The notes: generated from the letters alone by a model not told the origin. A stretch of DNA of 64,000 nt from Metellina segmentata (GCA_947359465.1 OX375875.1:55795583-55859582); one strand, 5' to 3'; counted from the stretch's first letter, positions 1-11,880 are shown. Numbers and translations: made by a program.

Positions 1-900
1 TTCGAAAATGCATACCTTTTAAAAAGTTAAAATATGCACAATTAATTTACACGTGCTATCCAACCTCTCCCATATCTATATAAAGTAGTGCTGCATATAA
101 AAACGAAGAAGAAAAGTTTAATGTGCGGAGGAATGGTAACAATTTACAATCTCAACAAACACGATGAAACCATAAAAAGTTAACTGTACGATATTTAACT
201 TCATTGGCATCGCCTAGTAATGAACGGCATCTAAGTAGGAAAATAAAAGTTATCCGTTTTGGATAACCAGGTTGTTACTTTACAAAGCAGAAACCACTGT
301 TCAGAAGTATTCCACGTAGAGCTTATAAGTATATGTTTTTTAGTTTTTGTATGAAAGAACTTATCATGAAAATTGTAAAAGTCAATTTTTAAAATTCATT
401 TCAAAGAATGTTAAACAAGGAAGCAGTTTTCTAACGTTTCTATGTAAATTGAGGTCTAATGAGCTTTCACGTAGGAAAATCTTGATCAATCCCACGTATC
501 TGTTAGATAAATGCTTTTTGGTTTCTTAACACTTAGTGAAGACAATAAACAAGTAGTAATTAGCATTTTATCAACTGTTTTATCGTAGTCCGCGAAAGCT
601 AATCTAACATTGAAAACGAATTTACAAGGATACTTGGTACGGAATACTTACGGAACTTAATTTTCTGAGAACAGTACCTGAAAGAAAAATAATATTACAA
701 AGTTTTTTACTATAATGACTATTCAGGTGCAAGTTTAAATTGAAGTAATCAAGACAGAATTCTCCGGATGAGACGTGTGTGAAAATGTATGTCAGATTAG
801 AAAGTGGAACGGAAGCACGATAATACGGAAGAGGATTTTTCTGGAAATAAAGGATTTTTGTTATCTAGGAGTACTAGACTTTCCAAATGTTTCCAAATTT
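1..900. other. AT-rich stretch, nothing recognised
   Basis: I see no coding region, RNA gene or repeat relationship here. The only open frames are short (60 codons or fewer) and lack family resemblance. Confidence 0.5.
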
Positions 901-1044
901 GATTTGATTGTTATTAAATGTACCAAGTTTACTCCAACCATTTATGTTTGGAGAGTTTTGAACTTATTTCACAAATATTTCATTGATTTGATTGTTATTA
1001 AATGTACTCAGTTAACTCCAACCATTTATGTTTGGAGAGTTTTG
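901..1044. repeat. 84-bp tandem duplication, two copies
   Basis: A 60-bp block starting GATTTGATTGTTATTAAATG and ending at TTTGGAGAGTTTTG occurs at 901-960 and again at 985-1044, with a few substitutions. The period is 84 bp. Because 84 is a multiple of three, both copies fall in one small open frame (775-1074), but the frame has no recognisable domain and its bias is that of the AT-rich surroundings, so I do not call it a gene. Confidence 0.85.
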
Positions 1045-2029
1045 CAGTTTTGGACATATTTTCCAATCGTTTAGTTAAATTTATTGTTACCAAACTTTTA
1101 AAAAGATAATTTTAGATACCGGCATGTACAGTGGCTCTGAACCCTCCATCTAAAGCTTTAGTTTCTTATTTTTATACATTTTTAAAATAAAATATTTAAA
1201 TGCATAGAATATTTTTTTATGATATTTAAACAAAGCAAAAATTGATGAGCAGATCAAATTCATAATCGTATTAATAAATTACAAAGAAATATGATATACG
1301 TTATAAGATATTAATTTCTTTAACTTACATTACCATCTCACATACTAGCATACACACATTCATATCAACGCTTCGCAAGTGATAGAAACAAAAAGTGAAT
1401 ACCAAGAATCCAGATTTAAACGTATAAGCTATTTAACTGTCATAGATGTAATTTCGGCAAACGTAAGAGTAATTTTATGCTCATAATATCTTAGTTTAAA
1501 ATTAATTAAGTAATTTATAGTTAAATGTAATGTGAAACTCTTTTATAGGTTCAGATCTTCATATGTATAAAAATATATTCATAACTTTGACCTCTCCCCT
1601 CTAAGAAAAATAAAATCTGTCTACGCTATTGGGGCTATGCACATACAAATCAAATATCATTTTTTCGCAATGTGTATTTACATATTCATTTATGTGACAC
1701 ATATACAATTGAGAATACATGGCAACAGATTAAATAAGGGGAATATACTAATACAGTCAACCTTTGTTCTAAACAATTCCCATTTTACCAACCCACACAA
1801 TTTTAAGAATTGCTAGGTCCTTTGTATTTCCCTTTTATATTTTCCCTTTTAACAGACTTTAAATGTTTATAAACCTTGAGGGTTGGTTAGAATAGAACGT
1901 TGGAAGTTTTTTAAAGTGATTTTTTTATATAATATGGCGCGCGTGTCGAATATGATATGCTTACACGCAGTGGGGAGCACACCAAACTCGCTAAAACAGT
2001 AATGAAAATATCTGTGCCTGGTTGTTATA
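1045..2029. other. AT-rich stretch, nothing recognised
   Basis: Low-complexity AT-rich DNA up to the TA dinucleotide (2028-2029) that flanks the mariner element. No coding or repeat signal seen. Confidence 0.5.
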
Positions 2030-3328
2030 CAGAGGCTGTTCGCACATTTTTTAGACGACTTCGGTTAACGGTAATAAAAATAGTTTGCTGCAAAAGAAAT
2101 AATTGCAGTTGTATTATATTTTTAAAAGTCAAAATTATCGTCTGCGGCTTGAGAGGTTTGTTTTTATTCAAAATAGCGTTTTTAATGAAGCAGTGGTTCG
2201 ATGGCTATATTTATGCTCTTTAAGAAGAGAAATATTCATATTCCGTTATCCAAAAACGATGTGAGAGTCATGGTTTTGTGATATCTAAAGCGTCGATATC
2301 ACGTCAACAAGAAAGGAAAAAAAAAACGTCAAATTGGAGCCTCAAGTAGGACAAAAATTCCAAACAAGTATCCAAGGAAGTAAACGGACATCTTCGACTA
2401 TTGCAAAGGTACGTTGTTTAATGTTAACAGAAAATCCCTCTAGTCAAAGGACAGTTGCAAAATCATTAAAATGCTCGTTGTCCACTGTAAACAAAATGAT
2501 AAACGTTGATTTAAATCTTAAGAAAGCGAAAAAACGCAATGTGCATCGGCTTTCTCCAAAGTATATCGCTGAACGCAGGACAAGCTGCCGAATTCTATAT
2601 GAGAAACACTTATCCAAAGAAAAAAGGAAAGAAAATTGTCACACTAGATGAATCATGAGTGTATTTAAATGATTGCAGCAAAAAAAAGAGCCATTTATTA
2701 TAAAAGGGGAGAAAAAAATTTAAGTACATGGTTCATAGAATCGAAAGAAAGTTTTTCTAAGGGATTCATGATTGTTGCTGGTTTTTCATATAATGGCAAG
2801 TTAGAAATAAAGAGAGTGGAAAAAAATGTCAAGATTAACTCCAAATACTATCAAGAACATATTTTATCGCCAATTTTTCTGAATGAAATACCATCGCTTT
2901 ACCCACAGTGCCATCAATCTGTGGAACTCCATCAAGACAAAGCTAGCAGTCACACATCAAAATCCACTGTAAATTTCCTAAAAGAAATGGAACAAAAAAC
3001 CGGTATCAAGGCCATAACCTTTACTGATATCCCTACTAGATCTCCCGATGTATCACCTATGGATTTTTGTGCTTTCAGACTTTTAAAATCTGCATTATCC
3101 AAACGTCGTCACACAACCCTTACAGGTCTTTGGAAAGCTGTTCAGGAGGAATGGGATAGAATACCTCTTCTGACACTTCCAAAGGCATTATTATCCTGGA
3201 CATTACGGTGTCGAAAGATAGTTCAGAATGAGGGCTATCAAACAGAACATTTAAAACACAAGAATTTTATGCAATTTAGTTTTGTGAATACAATATACAT
3301 TGTCTAAAAAATGTGTGAACAGCCTCTG
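2030..3328 (+). mobile_element. Tc1/mariner-type transposon, DD41D-like, internally deleted copy
   Basis: The element is bounded by 27-bp terminal inverted repeats beginning CAGAGGCTGTTC (2030-2056 and, inverted, 3302-3328) with a single mismatch, and is flanked on both sides by TA (2028-2029 and 3329-3330), the target duplication typical of Tc1/mariner. It is 1,299 bp. The copy at 24231-25783 has the same ends and the same transposase but carries about 250 bp of extra 5' sequence, so this copy has an internal deletion just after 2095. No element-encoded frame is intact, so any movement would have needed transposase from elsewhere. Confidence 0.93.
2173..3307 (+). pseudogene. Broken DD41D-type mariner transposase
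   Basis: The reading starts where the sister copy has ATG but here reads ATA (2173-2175), then hits a stop within the first 20 codons (MKQWFDGYIYAL). A second piece (2334-2651) contains the helix-turn-helix DNA-binding region around RTVAKSLKCSLSTVNKMI. A third piece (2669-3307) holds the catalytic core, with HQDKASSHT for the second aspartate and SPDVSPMDF for the third. I count 41 residues between those two aspartates. The first catalytic motif reads DES followed by a stop codon (near 2650) and then VYLND, so the core is interrupted. At least three lesions rule out a functional protein. The DD41D spacing fits the rosa/DD41D branch of Tc1/mariner; this is from motif spacing only. Confidence 0.88.
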
Positions 3329-3330
3329 TA

Positions 3331-4833
3331 TAATTGCCTCATGTCATGGAAAAGTCCTAGTTCACTGAACTTGATGCCATCGAATATTTACGGATTCATT
3401 TAGAACAAAGACTTAACATTTCCAGCACACATAGAGTAAATAAATGTAAAAATTCCCATTTTGTGAAGGAGTGCAATCTATCTCTGAAATCTCATGGAGA
3501 AAATAAGTTGAGTCAATGCCTAAATGAATTTAGTTGTAACAAAATACAAAGAAATGCAGTATGAATACTTAAAATTAAATTCATTCATCACTTTACTTAG
3601 AAGACCTTGAATTTACTTGTACACAAATTTTTTTTCTTTGAGATATTAATATCTAGTTTAATTTGTATTTATTTTTCATGATTTAAATTGTTCGAAAAGC
3701 ATGAACACAAGCATCAAATGTTATATAACACTTATTTGATGATAAAACTTTTCGAACTATCATATTTGTTTCGAGTATGTATTAAACAATTGTTATACTT
3801 TTGTCTGTCTTCTTTTATGTTTTCTATGTTTCTGTCTTTTGATATTTTGTCTGAAATCATCTTTCTATAAACGGTACAAAATTTGTGCTAGTTCCATTGT
3901 ATTTATGCTTTTCCAGATACCTATTATGTCATGTAAACCAACTTATCACAAATTATGATAGAACGAAAGTTCTTCGTTTCAAAATGGCAAAACTATCCAA
4001 GTAAATGCAATGAAAACAGTTTTCAAAAAGCATTAATTTGATTCAATGTTAAATCACGAAAGAAAATACATTGAAAAAAAATCAGAACTATTATTTTACT
4101 TTCTGTTATTAAATGAATAAACATAAAGTACCTGATTGATTTGAAATCCTTTAAATAGTTTTAAACATTCTCGGTAGCATTAGACAGGAGAATGAATCCT
4201 TAAAACTATTTCCATTTCTCTAGATCTAAAGTAGTGATATCGCAATTATTTTCATAAATTGTTAGTTTTACACATACTTATTTAAATAAAAACAAGTAAT
4301 TTATCGGTTGAGTTCAACATTTCTTGAGTTAAAAATACAGAAAATAGATTAGTCACGTTCGTAAATAGCGAACTAATAAAGTAGAAATCTGTGGTGAAGT
4401 GAATAGATCTTAAAGATATCCCCCCCCCCTGCTTCATTCTAAACAGTTTTTATTTGCTTATAAACAAAATGTATTTGTACAATAAATAAATATGTTAGTT
4501 AATTTAGAGCTAAAAACATAATTAAAATGGTCTTGAATGCATAAAAATATTAGCAACTGGTATATTTTAGCTCATACAAGTACAGCAGAAACTGTCTTTA
4601 TTTATCAAGTATCAAATATCCGAATGAACGAATGTTGAAGATTGTTATTGTTTCTGAGTTTCCCATAAAACTATGTTTTATGAAAATTAAAGATATTATA
4701 CCATCATACTATTTCACACTATCGCATATGAAAATACATTTAGATACGTACAATCAAATGAAGACCAAAAACATATTTATAACTATGGAATTTCATGTGA
4801 AATGAATAATTTTATTGAAATATTATTATATAA
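3331..4833. other. AT-rich stretch with one small hairpin
   Basis: No gene or element is recognised apart from the hairpin at 3690-3757 and a short C run near 4421. Confidence 0.5.
3690..3757. repeat. Short imperfect inverted repeat (hairpin)
   Basis: GTTCGAAAAG at the left pairs with CTTTTCGAAC at the right, and the inner CATCAAATG pairs with an inner TTTGATG-containing segment. The full structure spans 68 bp. No known family is recognised. Confidence 0.7.
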
Positions 4834-5475
4834 CTAGGGGGCCTGCCCCCTGCTCGCTAACGCTCGCCATCCCCCGGAGGATTGCTTCGCAATCCTCATT
4901 GGTTCGCTGCGCGAACCTATGCTCGCTTCGCTCGCCTCAATGAAGACATGTGTCCTAGCAGAAGGAATTGTTTACAAAATATGATGTACCAAAACCATAT
5001 TTTTCAAATCTAAATATGTTGCTGATTTTCAGAAAAGATAGTAACTCTGGAATCAGAATTCAAATGAAAACGTTGAGCAAATTTTGACTCGAAATGTGAG
5101 CGCTGATTTGGAAATTGAATACCCAGCATGTTGTTTGTGTGTACATTTTCCCAGCACTCAAACGACCCACACTTTTTCATTGAGTTTGTTGCCGAAAGTT
5201 GTAGTGCAACCGTCTTGTTGAACTATAATTGTTGGCCCTGAAAAGGACAGTTTTTTAAATGGACCTGAAAAGATCATCCGTTTTCTATTATAAACTAACT
5301 GCAACAGCTCATTAAAATTTCCTTTTTTTTTTTTCAATAAAATTTCATCCGATAACGCTATAAATTCAATCGATGCGCGAGACTTCAATACAACAATCAA
5401 TCGTACAGTGTTGCCAAAACGCGATTACAAATAACGTCTTTTTTGCTTGCCACGTAAGAGATTTATCTATATAGA
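4834..5475 (-). mobile_element. Small nonautonomous Helitron-like element
   Basis: Read on the minus strand the element starts A|TCTATATAG (5475) and ends in a GC-rich block followed by CTAG|T (4834-4837), the 5' TC and 3' CTRR termini and A/T target expected of Helitrons. The GC-rich 3' part contains short inverted repeats such as GGATTGC/GCAATCC and GGTTCGC/GCGAACC, suitable for the subterminal hairpin. It is the same family as 13710-14328 but in the opposite orientation. It has no Rep/helicase coding. An 80-codon open frame within it (5158-5400) shows no domain I recognise. Confidence 0.8.
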
Positions 5476-5740
5476 TTGTTGTAAAGTTGTTAAACATAGA
5501 GCGTTGAAACAATATTTTAGAAGATAAGGGTTCCATTCTAATGAAATGAGACTTTAAGACAAGATCGACCTAACTTTTAAAATCCCGAACATTTTATTAC
5601 TACTTTTTACTTTTTTTTTTAAATTCGCAGGTTCAGGTATTCTAAAATTACACTGAAACTTATTGATCACTGATAAATAAATTTTCAGTACTTTACATCA
5701 TATTGCGGATAAATAAAACTAAATAAAAAAAATGGGAGCA

Positions 5741-6288
5741 AGAAAATTGTTTTTCTCCATTGAGCATGTTGGTGGGTTAGGCCACTCTTGCTCTGATAGC
5801 CTCAAATATACAAGCCCTTGATTAAAATTATAAACAGACGTAATCCCAATACGAAAAGGTTTTTTTTTATTAATTTTTGACCTATGATGGATTTTTTGTG
5901 TAAAATGCGAATATTTTACTTCCTGTTACCCAAATAATCTCGCATGATACACATCGGAATTATCTTGACGTCTAATTGGTATTGACTAATCAACTAAACC
6001 ATAAATTTGGTCCTTGAAAGAAAATTGTTTTTCTCCATTGAGCATGTTGGTGGGTTAGGCCACTCTTGCTCTGATAGCCTCAAATATACAAGCCCTTGAT
6101 TAAAATTATAAACAGACGTAATCCCAATACGAAAAGGTTTTTTTTTATTAATTTTTGACCTATGATGGATTTTTTGTGTAAAATGCGAATATTTTACTTC
6201 CTGTTACCCAAATAATCTCGCATGATACACATCGGAATTATCTTGACGTCTAATTGGTATTGACTAATCAACTAAACCATAAATTTGG
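5741..6288. repeat. Perfect 270-bp tandem duplication with 8-bp spacer
   Basis: The block 5741-6010 is repeated at 6019-6288. On reading base by base I find no difference between the copies. They are separated only by TCCTTGAA. Such identity in otherwise decayed DNA points either to a very recent duplication or to an assembly error. A diverged relative of its middle part (ACAGACGTAATCC) lies near 6652. Confidence 0.93.
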
Positions 6289-7831
6289 AATATATTCTTC
6301 GGAATTTTTATTAGAAGTACGCTAAATTAGAAAACCAAATAAATTACTGCCACGTTAGGAATACGAATAGAAAACATGTTTCGCAGGAGATCACCTACTA
6401 CTACCACTTGTATTTAACTTGACAGAAAATGCCTCATAGGAAACGTATTATCAGTCAAGATTTTTCGTATTTTCAATTCAAATATCGTTTGGTGAAAAAG
6501 AGAAAAGTAACTTAATCAAAACATTCTTTTTAATTGCTTACTTTGCGAAAAAGTAAATTTCATCTGCTTAACTTAAGTAGTATTAAAGAAAATGTTGTTT
6601 TGTATAAATGACACACATTTACATCAATTTTGATTCATATACCAATCAGGACAGACGTAATCCTAACAAGAAATCAGAAACGTTTGTTTTAAAGTTTTTT
6701 TTTTGATTACGGTCTAGAAGGGGGATTTTTGTTTTCACCTCCAATAACAATGCAATTTTTAGAAAATGGCTTCGTTTATAAGGAAATAACAGGTACTTAC
6801 AGTGAACAAAATTAAAATGGATTATAATTGTAATTTAACATGCAATATATCGATAATGAAATGTATTTTTTCTAGAGGAATAAAGTATTAAAAGGACTAA
6901 AGGACTAATTATTATCGATTTGTAAAACAAAAAGAAAAATAACATCAATATATGAAAATTCTTTTTGAATAGATTATTTTGGGAAACAGTAAATTATATC
7001 CGTTTAATTTAAGAGAAAGTTTTATGTTTTGAATAAAGTATTCACACCTTTCTCTCAATTCAGATTTTAGCATAAAATTATATCCATTTACTTTTTTATG
7101 ACAGTAACAGGTTAGCTCATAATTAAAATTCAAAACTTCGATGAATACTAAAATAAAGATTAACAGTGCTTAATCAAAATTGAGAACCGATAATACTCAA
7201 CTAGGCAAACTAAAAAGGCAATCTAACATTTTCCTCTCAGTAAATATTAATCTTACATGAGCTAATGAAGGCACAAATGTACTATTCTGCAATTTATCTT
7301 AGAAATCATAATGATTAGTAATTGAATTTCCATTATGCATAGATATAAGTTTAATCTTTGGGAAGTTATCATCCCTTAATTTGCCAGTTCAAATATTAGT
7401 GTAATGTGAATACTTAATGATCCACTCAACGGTATTACACTGGAGTATTGAAATTAAGATGGGAACGAGTATTTCTCCCGAGGTTTAGAGAATATATTAA
7501 AGTTAGTCCTCAATATTTCGAATTCAGAATGTATTTTAAGCTCTGTCGATATTATAATTTCAGTGATCCAAGGTAAGTTAAATTATGAGTTAGATTCTCC
7601 TCAAAGTATAATACAAACTTGAACGATGCTTCCCATGAATCATAATTTCTGCATAAGTATTTCTGTTTCGTTTGTACAATATTATTTACAGCATTATGAG
7701 TATATTTTGAAAACAAAATTAATAATGAAACAACAGTCATGAATAATTTCTTGCTTGAAAAACAGACCATAAAATACATTTATTTCATTTGTTCATAAAA
7801 ATAGCTCGAAAGTCCTACATGAATTTAGGTC
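6289..7831. other. AT-rich stretch, nothing recognised
   Basis: No gene-like frame and no clear repeat relationship, apart from the short diverged relative of the 270-bp block near 6650-6735. Confidence 0.45.
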
Positions 7832-8163
7832 CGTCAAGCTAAATGTAGGTGGTGGTCATGTTTATGCGGCAGTGTGTCGCCATTTTTTGTACGAATATTG
7901 GGTTGACATCACTTGTTTTGTCTTTTGGATATGATTTTAGCAATTCGCCAATGAAAAATCGAAATAATGATAGGTAGGTAGGTAGTTCAATTAACGTTGC
8001 ACTGGAGCAACACATAACGGACTATTCGCGTCTGCCTGCGATCAATCTCTAAAGGAAAGATCCGATAACATTTCGTAATTTTGAATCAAGGTCATATGAA
8101 GCCAAAGAATGAATTCCAAATCGATACGCGATAGTTAATTGATTAACACTAATTAGAATTATT
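7832..8163 (+). repeat. Dispersed repeat family 'CTAAATGTAGGTGG', copy 1, split by a SINE
   Basis: The copy starts CAAGCTAAATGTAGGTGGTGG and runs through the family's later landmarks (an AATTCGCCAATGAAAAATCG segment, then GTTAATTGATTAACACTAATTAG). A SINE fragment at 7972-8103 interrupts it. Other copies lie at 8397-8580, 8625-8830, 29160-29355 and 46290-46495. I do not recognise the family. Confidence 0.6.
7972..8103 (-). mobile_element. SINE fragment (3' body), antisense
   Basis: Reading the minus strand, this is the 3' body and tail of the SINE described at 61837-62079. Landmarks are the GATCAAT segment, the AACGGGCTATT-like segment, the GTTGCTC(T/C)AGTGCAACGTTAATT segment, and a CTACCTACCTA tail. 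The 5' tRNA-like head is missing. Confidence 0.8.
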
Positions 8164-8353
8164 AGGTAATGATAATGGTAATGGTAATTTTTAGTTAACG
8201 TCGTACTAGAGCAACACAACGGGCTATTGACGACGGTCCGGGATCAGTCACTTGAGGGAAAGATCCGAGGACAACACCTCGTAATTTTGAACCACGGTCA
8301 GATGACGAAGCAACACCTGAGCTGGCACCCCACTCTCCAAACTTCCACGCCAA
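8164..8353 (-). mobile_element. SINE fragment (body), antisense, well preserved
   Basis: One of the cleanest body copies. On the minus strand it runs from the GGAAGTTTGGAGAGTGGGGTG segment through CTGACCGTGGTTCAAAATTA and GATCCCGGACCGTCG to the ACGACGTTAA segment and an (ATTACC)-type tail. The tRNA head is absent. Confidence 0.85.
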
Positions 8354-8396
8354 TAGAATTATTAGGAAAAATGGTTCTAAAATTAATACAGATATT

Positions 8397-8580
8397 TTCA
8401 GTGAAGCTAAATGTAGGTGGTTGTAGTGTTTGTGCTGCGTTTCCTTTACGTATTCTGAACTTGACAACGGTTGGCATTTTTTTCAAATATAATTTCAGCA
8501 CTTTGCTACTAAAATTCTAAAGAAGAAATTTTGAAATTTAAATATGAGAAGTTAATTGGTCAACGCCAATTAGAAACATA
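8397..8580 (+). repeat. Dispersed repeat family 'CTAAATGTAGGTGG', copy 2
   Basis: Begins GTGAAGCTAAATGTAGGTGG and continues with the family's GTTTGTGCTGCGTTTCCTTTACGTATTCTGAAC-type segment (compare 46292 onward) and a GTTAATTGGTCAACGCCAATTAG segment. It lies directly after the SINE at 8164-8353. Confidence 0.6.
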
Positions 8581-8624
8581 AAATGTTTCCAATATTAATA
8601 TTAGTGAGGAGGTATTTTACGACA

Positions 8625-8830
8625 AAATAAATGTAGGTGGCGTGATGTTTGACTACAATAATTCTTTCCTAGACTAATTCTGTTCGTAACGTCAGTTGAC
8701 TTGTTTTACGAATACGATTTGAGCACTTCGTTAATAATAATTCCAAATTGATTTATTATAATTGATTCATGAAAACACCTAGATTAAATACCAAACGTCT
8801 CTTAAACGGCTATAAACTACATTTTAAGGT
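8625..8830 (+). repeat. Dispersed repeat family 'CTAAATGTAGGTGG', copy 3
   Basis: Begins AAAATAAATGTAGGTGGCG and ends in a segment (ACCAAACGTCTCTTAAACGG, then ATAAACTACATTTTAAGGT) that matches the end of the copy near 46450-46490. With copies 1 and 2 it makes a loose head-to-tail cluster of three. Confidence 0.6.
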
Positions 8831-9470
8831 ACCATAAGGAGCATTTGTGAAAATAAGTAAAATATTCGAAATGGACGATCACGATAATCAAACAGATGAG
8901 TCTGGTGATAGATCTGGTGCACTGGCTTGCCATAAAAGAAATAAAACTAGGTGGACATTGCAGAATAGACGTACGTTGCATGCCACTTGCGGTCCGCATC
9001 ATCCTGTCAATAAGTGGCCACAGGAAAACCCTGAAGACAAGGACAACTAGTACCAAAACTTCAGAGATGTACTCAGTGGCTATTGAGTAAACCACCAATT
9101 ATGGATAGGGGAAAAATAACAACCTGCTCTTCAAAAAAAAACCGGAACACACAGTTCTCACTTTTCACAAAAACCTGTTCTCTGTTCTTTTTGTAAAAAA
9201 ACCGTTGCAATATTTTTCTTATCCGAATTTTGTTAAAATGGAAATTTTGAGAAGAAAGTAGTTTCTCTTTTCTTGAGTTTTTAATTTCGTTAAAAATGTC
9301 TGTATTTTCCAAATCTTTGTAGTCCAAAACGCAGCTGTCTATCCTACAGTTCTTGACTAGCTCTGTTTCCTGTTGATTTATTTACCCGTTCTCAGTCCAT
9401 AAACTGCTCAGAGATTACTTCATGTTCGGTAAATGATTCATGCTCTATAACTGTTCAGACCATATTCTCC
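8831..9470. other. Unrecognised sequence, partly GC-richer
   Basis: 8847-9090 is less AT-rich than its surroundings and opens on both strands for 64-93 codons. Neither protein resembles a family I know, so I leave function open. The rest of the stretch is AT-rich without signals. Confidence 0.35.
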
Positions 9471-9660
9471 ATTCTAAGAGCTGTTCTTCGTTCTCAGAGC
9501 TGTTCTTCGTTCTCAGAGCTGTTCTCTGTTCTCGATGAACTGTTTTCGGAGCAGATCTCGCAGACTGCTTCTGGAACAGGTCTCGCTCTGATACCGCTAG
9601 ACTGCTTCTAGAATTGTTCAGCTTTCTCAGAGTTGGTCTCAATCTGTTCTCGACTGAACC
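9471..9660. repeat. 19-bp minisatellite and surrounding CTGTTCT-rich sequence
   Basis: The unit CTGTTCTTCGTTCTCAGAG (19 bp) occurs at 9481-9499 and 9500-9518 with a partial third copy to about 9537. CTGTTCT/AACTGTTT variants continue on both sides. Inverted GAACAG-rich sequence lies at 10870-10990, so the pair may belong to one larger unrecognised element. Confidence 0.75.
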
Positions 9661-10187
9661 AAGCCTCGACGTTTGATGAATCCGTGAGAAGACTAACGTA
9701 ATAATTGTGAAATTTTATAATTGTTAGGTAATAATACGGGGATAAATTTTTAGATTTAAATAAGTATATATTTTTTCAATATTGCTGATCAAGATTTTGC
9801 TTTCTCTTGGTGGTGTCGCCTCAACTCATTCCTTGGATTTGCAATGCTTTTAACTTTGTTTTAAAACCGAATTTTACAGAGAAATAAAAAGCATAATTTT
9901 CAACGTGTGGGAACTGTGAAGGATGAGATTAGGTTGTGAGGCATGTTTTCTCTATAAGTTGCGATTTTAAAGATATTTCTGAAATAAGTATATTGAAAAG
10001 CTAAAGAGACTTTCGACTTAGATTCCATATGCTTTAAATGTGTTTAGATAGATTATATATTAATTAACCTGTTTCTCTTCCCCCCCCCCCTGACAAACTA
10101 ATTTTACTTTCCAAGAAAAAATCCCGGTAAACCTTTTTGTGTTTATAATCCTTTTAAAGAGCAATTCCCTATTGCATAAGTTGATTA
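9661..10187. other. AT-rich stretch, nothing recognised
   Basis: Contains a C10 run at about 10080. No coding or element signal. Confidence 0.45.
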
Positions 10188-10292
10188 AAAATAACGTGGT
10201 GTCATCCTAGGATCTTTCCTTTCAGGATAGATTACGGACCGTCGCAAATAGCTCGCTGTGTTGCTTCAGTGCGACGTTAATTATTACCTACT
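10188..10292 (+). mobile_element. SINE 3' fragment
   Basis: Sense copy of the SINE body from the AACGTGGTGTCATCCTAGGA segment through the GATC-to-GACCGTCGCAAATAG region to TGCGACGTTAATTATTACC. The head and first half are missing. Confidence 0.8.
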
Positions 10293-11029
10293 CTAATTAA
10301 GCTTAAAACTAAACTTAAAAGTCATTATTATCGGGTTCTGGATTTCGTTGACCTAGAAATGACAAACACATTATTTCTCTTTCGTTTTAGAATTTATTTT
10401 GTCTTAGGCACCTCTCATCTTTGGGAAAACCGTACTTGAGATGATTCAGATTCGGAACATTAGCTGCCACGGAAGATCAAGAGATAATTTAAACGCTTAG
10501 ATTTACACAGGAACTTTTCAAATTTATAGAAATATTCTGATTTTCTTTAGTTTACTACTGCTAGTTTGGCGCAGATTGGACAGACTTGTCCATTGCGCCA
10601 TACAAAAATCGATCATTCCATTACTAATTCGGAAGACTCCAATTTCTTCCTGTAAAACCTAAAGCAAAACCCCAATTAAAAAGCTAGCAGAAGAATAATT
10701 TGCATTTTGTTTATATATGCATACATACCAGTACTAACAAAGATATGTCAACAAATTCGGTCCCTTTGTATCTATCACGAAAACTTCCGGCGCCACATAG
10801 TCTAGGTCGATTAGTTGATTTAGGTTTTATGGCGCAAGATCCAGAAATCACGGTCTAGTCGGAAGAACAGGTCTTGCACATATCAAGTAGAGCCATTTGA
10901 GAACTGGTGAATAGAAGAGTAAATCAAAGAACAGATCTTTAAAAAAGAGAGGAACAGCAAAGAAATGTTAGCCGAAAAGAACAGTATTTCCCATCTCTAC
11001 CTCAAATGTACCGAACTAGGCGGGCAAAG
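10293..11029. other. Mostly unrecognised sequence with one short shared box
   Basis: Near 10815-10860 the sequence TAGGTTTTATGGCGCAAGAT matches similar boxes near 59991-60030 and 62921-62960, suggesting a dispersed repeat. 10870-10990 is GAACAG-rich, inverted relative to 9471-9660. Nothing else is supported. Confidence 0.4.
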
Positions 11030-11880
11030 GGGTAGAATCCAACACCGCACCATACCATAGCACAAGGTTACGAACCGGTATGGCGATGCATAATGAGTCA
11101 TATAACAACGATACCACCAGACTTAGTCGCGACCATCGTTGTCAGACCATTGTAGACAGAATTGAGATTCGTCTGAAAAGAAACACCAGTCGTCTATTCA
11201 GGCATGGCGTTAAAAGCTCGATTGCAATAGCAGACCCTAGTGCTGTAGAGTCAAAGGTGTTGTTGTTGTTACTAATCCCCGACATGGTCTCTTAAAATTG
11301 GATCAAGTCCATAAACCCCCAAAAAGTCCAAGAAAAGTAGAGGTTCCGAAAAAACCTTGTCCATTGTAAAGTCAATGCATTTTAAAATATGAGCTGACTA
11401 AGCCTGATCAACTCCGCACTTGGTACAAGTCCTGAAAATCTTCTGACCCTGTTCGTAGGAGAGACTCCTCAAGCGTCCACTGGCAATACGTGAAATACAA
11501 GTCTGGAGTCAAAGGTAGTTGTAGCAACAAATGAATTAAAAATAAATCCCCTGCTTGCTGCAGATACCGTTGAATTGTACATGCTGATACAGATTGTTGT
11601 ACAATAAACCCTACTCCCTGACCAAGGATTCTTGATGTTATAGTACTATCCATAATAGTCATGCGCACTTGTTATATGTCATCTCGTTCGGTAGTGTGAC
11701 GAGGTTGCTGTATTCTTTCACGTCGCTTAGGTCAGTTCATTTATTTTGCACCCACCAATTCTATATTAGCATCACTGTATTTTGAGTTTGTCGAACACGA
11801 GCACTGATTTCTCGAAAGGATAATCCACAGCCTCGATAAGCTACAGTTTCGAACTCAGAAACGCTTTTGTATGACTACCG
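11030..11880 (-). pseudogene. Decayed Tc1-type transposase
   Basis: On the minus strand three pieces of a Tc1 transposase follow in the correct order. First, about 11768-11857, the second helix-turn-helix region reads GLSFREISARVRQTQNTVM. Next, 11408-11668 reads MTIMDSTITSRILGQGVGF and then QQSVSACTIQRYLQQAG, the linker before the catalytic core. Last, 11030-11290 carries a shifted frame with FQTNLNSVYNG and a following segment resembling the region after the first catalytic aspartate. There are stops, frameshifts and an apparent rearranged segment between pieces. I could not define the terminal inverted repeats. It is a different Tc1 lineage from 38591-39979. Confidence 0.8.

Noticed and set aside
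775..1074. 99-codon open frame with two tandem repeats
   Set aside because: The repeat period is a multiple of three by chance or selection unknown; no domain, no splice or start context, composition like the AT-rich flank.
9481..9537. Possible CRISPR-like regular repeat
   Set aside because: Repeats are directly adjacent without spacers and the genome is eukaryotic.
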